Source: Otis tarda
Lineage: Eukaryota; Chordata; Aves; Otidiformes; Otididae
Length of the DNA: 64,000 nt
Direction: 5' to 3'
Assembly: GCA_026413225.1 (NCBI GenBank)
Contig: CM048591.1
Coordinates: 43,443,303-43,507,302, forward strand
The notes under the pieces are model-generated. The model did not search any database, was not told the origin of the DNA, and worked only from the letters and a program-made list of their open reading frames with translations. The position numbers and the translations under genes are program-made. The number at the start of each line of letters is the position of its first letter. Position 1 is the stretch's first letter. Shown here piece by piece: positions 54,324-64,000 of the stretch.

Positions 54324-57300
54324 TAAACATACGCTTTGCAGTCTTAGTCCTTTGGAGGATGCAGGACAGAAGAATCAGATCGGCACAGAAGATGATGTCG
54401 ATGATAAGCAGATCTTTTTAAGCTTCAAAAATGAAGCATGCGCTGTGTTCATGTGGAAACAGAGGGAGAATTTTTTCCAGTGCCTGTGCAACAAGACAAA
54501 AGACAATCTTTTCTTTGCAGTTGTTCAGAATCTGATCCTGAAAAACCCTCAGTATGTTCATCTTGCAAACCTTTCATGTCTTCATTTGGATGACCTGTAA
54601 GTCAGAACTTGTAGGGCTTTTGTTTGAAGCTGGTACAGTGTAATAATCTTTTGACTGCTTTGTGGCTGCAGTAGAGATATATGGCAGAATCTAGCAGTAA
54701 AAATTAATGTTCTGGGTGTACCTTGCATGTATATGCTGCCAGTTAAAACTGCCTTTGTTACTCATAAAGCACTGGGATTCTGAAATTGTAACAGTAGTCA
54801 AGGGGGAAATGTCATATGGGAACATAAACTTCTGTAGATGCCCTAGCAAAAAGGTGTGCCAGCCTATCAGTGAAACAGAAGCTAAGCAACAAATGCCTCA
54901 CCACGGAAGGATGCAGAAATGCTGAAGGACACATGCTTGTGAAAGGGAATAGCCTCTTTTTCAGGTCTGTTCACTTTTCATGGTGGTATTGTTCATTTCT
55001 CCTGTCTCATGGGTCTTTGGGGCAGTATAACGGTTAGTGGTAATCCTTTCTGCAACCCCAGAGGGCAAACTGAGGTTCTCTCCTCTTCAATATATAGGAG
55101 GACTCAAGACCTGTTTTCTCTCCTTCTTGCTGTTTTTGTTTCTGAGTGAATAATACAAGGATCTGATCAAAGGGCAGGGAAAGTTTCTTCTGTTTGTTTG
55201 CAATGCCCAGTGTCTTTCTGTGTCTTTTGTGGGTCCCTTCAGAGATAACCAAACCTGTAACTTTTCTCTGTGTTTAAGGGCTACTTGCAGCAAAACCCAG
55301 GAAAGGGGGTGGTATGCATAGACTCATAAGAAGAAGTAACCATGTAGCGCCAGAGCCTTAACTGTGTGAAGTTAAGGGAGCAGGCAGAGACTGAGCCTTC
55401 ATCTATGTGAGGAGTTTACCTTAGTTGGCCCAAAGAAAGTGAAACATGGGCATGCATAAGATTCTGCTTTCCTCATGGAAGCCACACAGTGTGCCGCAGT
55501 CTGACAGAACTGTAAAAGATGCTCTGAAGCAGGACAAAAATTATTAGGAAAAAGTGTAAATTATACGCTTAAAAGTAATTTATAAAAGACCCGGTTCTGT
55601 CATGCTCCTATGTTTTCTCTGTTGTTCCCTTTTCTTTCCATGCACAATTAGCTGCAGCAGGGCAGACCTACCCACCTAACAAGGGAGATCAGACACTATG
55701 CTATCTTTTAGTAAAGTAGTTCAGCCAAAGGTAAAGATTAAATATGTGCTTAACTTTTATATAAGTGGATAGAATTTGAGACTGGGAGCTAAGCATGTGG
55801 TTTACTCCTTCACAGGCTTGAAAGCTCCATTTACTTTTTATATTTCCTTTTGAAAGGCCACCAGTAAAACCCTTCTGTCCTCCCTTATATCAAGATACAA
55901 AATGATTTCATTTTCCTTTTAAAATGAGAAAAGAAAAGCGAAAGTAGGGAAACCTACATCAAAAACAAGGCAATCTCTTTTGAATTTCACCTTTATCCCC
56001 ACTTAAGCCAAGCTTGAATATGGCTCAGTCTCTGAATGTATGATGTTTCTTTCAGGGCCCGCTTCCCAAACTGGCATCCTGGGATACTTTTCAGACTGTG
56101 CCTATTTCTCAAAACAGAGACAGAAAAGATTAATACTTTGAAGACAGTGTGTTTATTAGACCTTCTCCCCTGCAAGCATCTATTATAATGAGATGTGCTA
56201 CATAGTATTTCCCCATGCTTTGCTGAATGCTTCTGTTTCTGCAGCACAGAAGATCCCTTAAAGATTAGTATCATGCTGAGGGAAAGGATTTCCTGGTCTG
56301 AGCTAAGAGGAGGGTGGTGGTGGTGAGATCATTGTCTCCAGTTAACTTAAACATGGAAGACGGACCAGATTTGCCACAGTAAAATAATACTAGTAGAGGT
56401 TTTATACAGCAACTCATGCAGAATAACCTTTAAGTTTTACAATCATTAATCCTTTGGAAGAAGGGCATTGAGATTGGCATTTACAAATTAAGTGTATACA
56501 CATCTGCAAAGGCAATGTTTGCTCAAAATTCCAGCACAGTTTTCTGCTTAAAGCTGATTTACCATATTGTGTTGAAAAACTGTTAGTATGCTGGAAAAAG
56601 CACAGAAAGAGAAACACAGAGCAATTAATATCTGCTGTTTATTCTGAACATAGAGCTCCAAATTTAGCTTTCTGTTATTCTGATATATCCCAATTGTTTT
56701 AGCATGTAACAGATCAAATACATATTTAATACATACTTATAATTAAAATAAAAAATAATTTCAGGTTGCTAAGGCTTGAGGGTCTTATGTACCTTATTTT
56801 TTGTACACAAGGGGAAATTCATGCCTGGAAAAACCATCACTTTCATTATTCCTGTTTTCCTGAAGGGTGATTTTAAATGCTCATGCATTTAAAACAATTA
56901 TAGCATTGTTATTATAGTTTATTAGTAAGTAGTTCTTATTTGATTATAAGGATCTAATCAAGTATGGCAGTATGCCTATCTGTAGCCAAACTGAGAGGAT
57001 CTTGGCCAACTAAAACAAATCAGTTACCGTAATGAAAGAGTAAGATAAAACGCCTCACCAGAAGTAAAATATTAACCCCAGAAGACAGCAAACACTTGTA
57101 TTTCCGCCAGAGAAGAGCCACACCAGCTACAGCAAAATGAGTTTACAATGGGCAAAAGCTGTGGTGTCCCTGGGGCTGCAGGGAGGTCAGGAAGGACTGG
57201 GCACCCTCCCAGCAGCTGCAGTACTGTGTCATGAAGGGAAGTCTAATTTTCAGACAAGACAACAAAAACTGTGGGTTTTCAAGTATAGATCCTGTGGGGA

Positions 57301-59056
57301 TGTAAGTTGTAAATGAAGCAACTGAAAGGTTAAGCTGCAACAATCACAGATTTATTGGATTTATCATCAGATGTAGCTCCTGACAGCTAGGAAATCCCTG
57401 GGAATTACGCCATTCCTTGTGAGTGCTCACAGGTTTGCCTTGCATAAATCTCTCCAGTTCTTCCAGGAAGACCACTGCCTATTCAGCTTACTGAATAAAT
57501 GCTTCCTCAAGGCACGCTTGGGGTCTGGCCTGTGAAAATTCTGGCAAATCACTGATGGCCACTAAGGGATAACTGTTTCAAACTGTTGAATTGAACCATT
57601 CTTTTTTCAGAGAAACAAAATTCAAAGTGATTCAGAATCCGTGCTTGTACAGGTAATGTGACAAGGCCCAAGTGCCTTTCTGACCTAGTTCTTCTGTGGA
57701 TCCTCCACACTCGGTTTTCTATAGCCTGTACTAGCACCTTTCATTTAGGGCAGAGTACCTGAGGAGCAGGTTTTCTGTCTGCTTGTTTTCCTTCTGTTAG
57801 AGGTGTGACTTGAATCTCAGCTGTGGACTGTATATGAAAATATGCTACTTGTTTGTTTGCACTTACAACAGCTAGACAGTGGTCTTCCATGAGCATTTGT
57901 TGCTGCTGTATGGTAAAAATTAAACAATAATAGCACTACATGAAAATATAGAGAGAGTTATAAGTAATGACTATCATATGGACCAAATATATCAAATAAT
58001 CAGAAATATACTCTCAGAACTGAGCTGGCCTGCATCCAGGCAATGCTGACAGGATAAAAGGTTTAAAAAAATAAAGTGCTTGTTGTTGGCTTTTATTGCC
58101 ATGTTAAAGAGTAGATTTTTCAATGTGCCAGAATTTCTACTGTGGCAATAGCAGAACTGTAGAGATGCTGCTACTGCAGAATCTGATGGCCATTGGGCTA
58201 GACTTGCCATCTGCTGTTCATAGTGATTTTGTATCCTCCTGCTATGAGATTGTCTCTGAAACTTCACCCCTCCTTTTATCTGAATGACAAATGCTGTACA
58301 AATTCAGTATACTACCCGAACAATCACTCAGTCATTTAGACCAGTTTTTTTTTTCTAGCAAGATCTTAGAAACAGTTGAGTCTTCACAATTGCAAGAGAA
58401 ATGATGGCAGAAGAAATGAAGAAACTTGCCAAGTGTCTTTCTATGGCACCTCATGTCACGTCACAAGCTGAGTCATTGCTGCTGCTACTTTTTTTCTTAT
58501 GCAAGTATAAATACTGTTATAATATTAACTTACTTGGTTACTTAGCATCTTGAAAATCCACATTCTCTTCTCAGAGTCCTGGCACAGTACTTTTCATCAG
58601 GAGTGCTCCACATGTGTACAGCTAGCAAACTTCTGAACAATAGCCTAGAAAGCAGATGCAGCCGGTGATTTACGTGGGCATGCAACACAACAGGATCTTC
58701 CAGTGTTGGTAGTTCAGTGAGCAGTGATGATGGAGCCTGTCTACTGTGGTGCTTACTGTCCATCAAGCACTGAGTCCACGTTGCAGCCTCTCCATAAGGA
58801 CAGATCTCTCCTCTGCTCTGCTGTTCTCAGAAGGCATATGGGAACACGTGTGAAACTTACAGCACTTGTGATAATTGTAATTGGGTGAGATGTTCAAGAT
58901 GATACACACTCATGCGTACCACATAACTATGTAATTTTGTGCTCTTCAGGAAACCCAGCCTTAAAAGGACTAGTGTGATCTTTGGACATGCAGAGATATA
59001 GGAAACTGATTTTATGTTTTTATCACAACCTTGTGGAGAGTGATAGAAGAACATGT

Positions 59057-59083
59057 TTTCCAGTTGGGAAAAACAACTGGAAA
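59057..59083. repeat. Perfect 10-bp hairpin
   Basis: TTTCCAGTTG (59057-59066) and CAACTGGAAA (59074-59083) are exact reverse complements with a 7-base purine loop. No function is suggested by context. Confidence 0.5.
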
Positions 59084-61599
59084 CAACTTCTTTTAAAATG
59101 TTGTTGAAAATTTTTCCAGAGAAGGGCCATGAAAATGATGAGCAAACTGGAGAAAATGTTTTCCTGGGAGGGGCTTCTGTCTCTTTCCCTTACCAAGAAA
59201 AGCAAGAAGAGTTTTGACTATGTATTTTTAATACCAGACGTTAAAAGGCTGCTCAAGCTAGCAGAGGAGGTCTTCTAAAACCCAGAGGAGGGAGATGCAA
59301 GCCAGACAAGGTAAAAATTGAGAGATAAAGAAAAAGGCATGCATTTTTTATTAGCAATGAAAATTATTACACATTAGGGCAAGTGAGTACCTCTGACTTT
59401 CAAATCGGGACTGGCATAGCTGCTTTCTGGAGGCAGTCTCATGCCAAGCACAAGTCATTTAACTCAATACTATACTCCTTGCTTTGTAGAGAATCAGCTT
59501 GGGTGATGTAATAGTCACGTGTGGTGGTAAAATGTTCAGACCTGTTGTTTGTGACCAAAGTGAAAAAAAAAATTCACTCTGTCACAGTGTATCACTTTTT
59601 AATTACATGCAGAAACATTTTAATAACTTATAATTCTGAGCGGCCTGCTGTCCGTGGCTGGAATCAGTCACATCTAACTCAGTGAATTCAATGTGGTGAG
59701 GTGATCCCAAGTTGCCTATTTTGCTGGGACCCGCTCCAGGACATGGTGTGACCATCTCTGTTCAGCCTCACCATCAAAGGTAGGTTACACAGGGACTGAA
59801 ATCCCATGCCTGCAGATAGTGTTTGCAGGACAAGGCTTTGATGCATCATTTCCAGTGCAACGTGCTCTTCATTAGTGAATAAAATACCTAGAAATCCAGC
59901 TCTGTTGATAGGATATCTTTGAGACCTTGAGATGAGGAGATGGCCCTTTTCTGCAGTTGTGCTCCCTGCTGCCAGCTGATTCCTTGTAGTCATCTGTGGG
60001 AGCTCCCTGCTTCTATGAGCATGACCATGTGGTGGTTATTTAACACCACAGCCTCTTTTCAGCATTTACCCGTGTTTAGTTTGCTTGGTTTCACTTCCGA
60101 TTTTGTTTCATTTTTCTCTTAAGTGTTTCAACTTGACTTAGCTTTTAGCTTAATGTAACGTATTTTTTACAGTAACCAGACAAGATCTTTTAAACTAAGG
60201 ATGGTGTGCTTTTAAAAGTACAAATGACAGCTCAAAGGCAATCACCATTTAGAGTCAAAAGGAGGAAAATACATAGCCACCCTTGGAATGTTTGGGTGTC
60301 TTTGCCTGTGGGACAATGTTATGAGACCACTTCTCTGGTAATTCAGTTATGCCACCTATTTGGCCAAATTGTGCTTTGTTTCTTCAGTGTAAATCCAGGA
60401 TAATCTCTTGGACTTCAACAGAGATAATTGGCTTTATCCTGATATTAACTGAAAGCAGATTTTGACCTGAGTTTTTCAGTGTATCTCCTGCTGAAATCTC
60501 CTCCTACTGAAGATGGTGTCATTATAGCTGGGGCCCTCAGTGTGCTAAACGGATTTTTTTCCTTAGCTTATATTTCCGTGACATCATATGTGTTTGATTT
60601 ACTTACATTGTTCTTTATATTTAATCTCTGTCCATTTAGTCACATTTACTGTCACTTTTTATTTCTTTAGTAACTCCATGCAGCTCAGGAAGGTAACAGG
60701 GATAGAGAGAGTGTGACAAGTTGCAAATATATTCTGCACAGATCTCTTCTGTGGCTTGCTGTATTTCGATTTTAACAGTTTAGTTTATGGGATGGGTTGT
60801 TTATTCAAACGCTTGGTTTATATAAGAGCATTTAGCAGCAGCTGTAAGTGTACTATAAAGAAGCAGTTGATATGTTTCTTATTTATTTTTACTCTATTGT
60901 TTGTGAAGTCCTCCAGGAACTTCACAAAAAAAAATCATACTGCTAGGGCCAACGTTGGAGATGTGCTGGCTTCAGAATGGAGAGGACCCACACAAAATTC
61001 AGGCAGTCTACTGTGCTCATCACCAGGTAGGACAGGCCCTACTCAGTCCTACTCCCTGTCTGTGGGCTTTGTGGACATTTTAAGATGGTGACACTGGTAA
61101 TGTGGAGCTGAACTTTTCTCTCTCTAGGAAAGGGAGAGAGGCATTCTCCTGGTGACACTGGTCAAGCAGAGGGAAACAGAAGAATTCCCCCAGAGGCAGG
61201 GTTGAATGCCAGTTTTGGCAGGGGGTAGGGGGGAGTACTCATTTATTAGTAAGCATTTTTTTTTAAAGCACAGGTCACAAGGTGTGCTCCTCGTCTGTCC
61301 CACGTGTCTACCTTGTGACCAGTATTAGCAGAGGTGAGGGATGCCAGTGAACTTGCATCTGTGGGGAAGAGGTGTGCTTTCGTTCATGCCTCTCTTGTGC
61401 TGACTCCATTTTGTGCTTTACTTGAAAAGCCAGTGCTGAGGAAGGAATGGAAAAAAAAAAGCAAATTCCTACTGACTGCAGGGGAGCTGCTTGGGTAGCT
61501 GGCCAAATAAGGCGTGCCCAAAGCATCGTTATGATAAAACATAACCTTATGCTAGACCAAAGTTTGACAAGAGTGGAAAACATTGGTACCTTGCAGTCT

Positions 61600-62160
61600 C
61601 ATTTCACGTGGCCTCTGCAGGGAGGCCTGGCCTTGGAGGAGGGCGCAGGCAGCGCCCCCTTGCAGCCGCCAGCTGCGGGGACAGGAGCAGGCCCTGGTGG
61701 ATCTGGTGTGGTGTGGGGAGGGGAGAAGCTGGCTTTCCTCACTCTGCTGCCAGGGCATGGTGGGCCTTCTTGCCTGCTGGTCTGGGGGTTTCTAGAAGGT
61801 GCCAGCTGGCTCTGGTGGAGATGCACTCTTCAGGTGCACTGCCTGCCTGGCAGACTCGTGATGGAGGCCCCAGGGACATCCCTCCCTCTCCTGGCTTACT
61901 CCAGCACGGGGCTCCCCCCATATGCACACACATGGATACAAAGTGTGTTTATATGCAGTGCACTTGGGTTATGTCACCCTAGGCTTAGGGTGTGCGACAC
62001 GTGTTTTGCTTTTGTAGACAGTGAGCCTTTTCTCCAAATGCTGGTGTCAGCAGGGGGGACAGGCTGTGCCATTTCTCCCCACTGCTGTTACCAGCAGCAC
62101 TCCATATTCCATCTTTTAGTACTGGAGGCAGGGTGGTTTCTGCACAAGTGATCACTCAGT
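61600..62160 (+). other. GC-rich patch about 400 bases before the first kinase exon
   Basis: This stretch is clearly GC-richer than the surrounding intron, with some CpG around 61640-61690. It is covered by open frames on both strands, the longest 234 codons at 61447-62151 (+). The predicted proteins are low in complexity (Gly, Ala, Pro, Leu, Trp) and resemble nothing I know; GC-rich DNA has few stop codons. A local regulatory element is possible, but nothing in the sequence proves it. Confidence 0.4.
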
Positions 62161-62543
62161 TTGGAACAGGTGTGTGCCCAAGCATGGAGGCAGGGGTTTG
62201 TCTGCATCTGAGTATATCCTAAGGGACCAGCATGGTTTTCAGTCCTGGTGGCTGCAGTTAAGCGGCTGAGGTGAGATTCATGCCTTTGCAGAAGCCAACC
62301 TGGTGCCTGTGCACCATGGTTTACTTCACAGTGTTTAGGATTTAAGTTGCAAATAGAATTTGTTCAGCAAATGCGCTGCTCTCCAAATATAAATATATTA
62401 ACTTGGTCTTTTTGGACACAGCACTAATGACACATGAGCACTTCGATTCGTTCCACTACATGTGCCCCACTCTACAGGCAACTGTCTCCGTGTGGCTGTA
62501 AGCATGGACCCCATCCCATCCTGGCCTTGCAGCTCACTTCTGA

Positions 62544-64000
<1,457 letters not shown>

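Noticed and set aside
53662-54600. Plus-strand frames of 141, 115 and 129 codons
   Set aside because: These are shadows of the CR1 pol frame on the opposite strand and its flank.

Overview
The window is vertebrate, almost certainly bird, nuclear DNA. It is AT-rich, has no long open reading frames, contains short exons with consensus splice sites, and carries CR1 retrotransposon 3' ends with the bird-typical terminal octamers. It lies inside one gene on the + strand, NTRK2, which encodes the neurotrophin receptor TrkB (receptor for BDNF and NT-4). Neither end of the gene is present. The transmembrane exon must lie to the left and the rest of the kinase domain to the right.

Three NTRK2 coding exons can be read directly. 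(1) 3513-3550 is the alternative last coding exon of the truncated receptor TrkB.T1: a split glycine, the tail FVLFHKIPLDG and a stop. (2) 29574-29762 is the intracellular juxtamembrane exon with the NPQY Shc/FRS2 docking site. (3) 62569-62699 is the first tyrosine-kinase exon, with the glycine loop and ending exactly after the ATP-binding lysine of VAVK. Exons 1 and 2 both begin with GT completing the same split glycine codon, so they are alternative continuations of the upstream exon. Splicing to 3513 with polyadenylation gives a kinase-less receptor; skipping it in favour of 29574 leads to the full-length kinase. The join between exons 2 and 3 restores a Phe codon (T|TT).

Layout: 1-3512 intron; 3513-3550 T1 tail, probably followed by a T1 3' UTR of up to about 3 kb; up to 29573 a 26-kb intron with ancient repeats, a TTC microsatellite inside an unidentified minus-strand coding-like block (about 7825-8480), and hairpins; 29574-29762 juxtamembrane exon; 29763-62568 a 32.8-kb intron with an LTR-like repeat broken by a CR1 (about 37119-38530), two further CR1 3' ends (42319 and 53564), a MIR-like fragment and a GC-rich patch just before the kinase exon; 62569-62699 kinase exon; 62700-64000 intron.

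I see no bacterial genes, CRISPR arrays, tRNA or rRNA genes. The most interesting points are the switch between T1 and kinase-bearing transcripts, a possible intron-retention truncated receptor after the NPQY exon, the unidentified minus-strand coding-like block, and the nested LTR-like/CR1 structure. Repeat families and species are judged by eye and not checked against a database.
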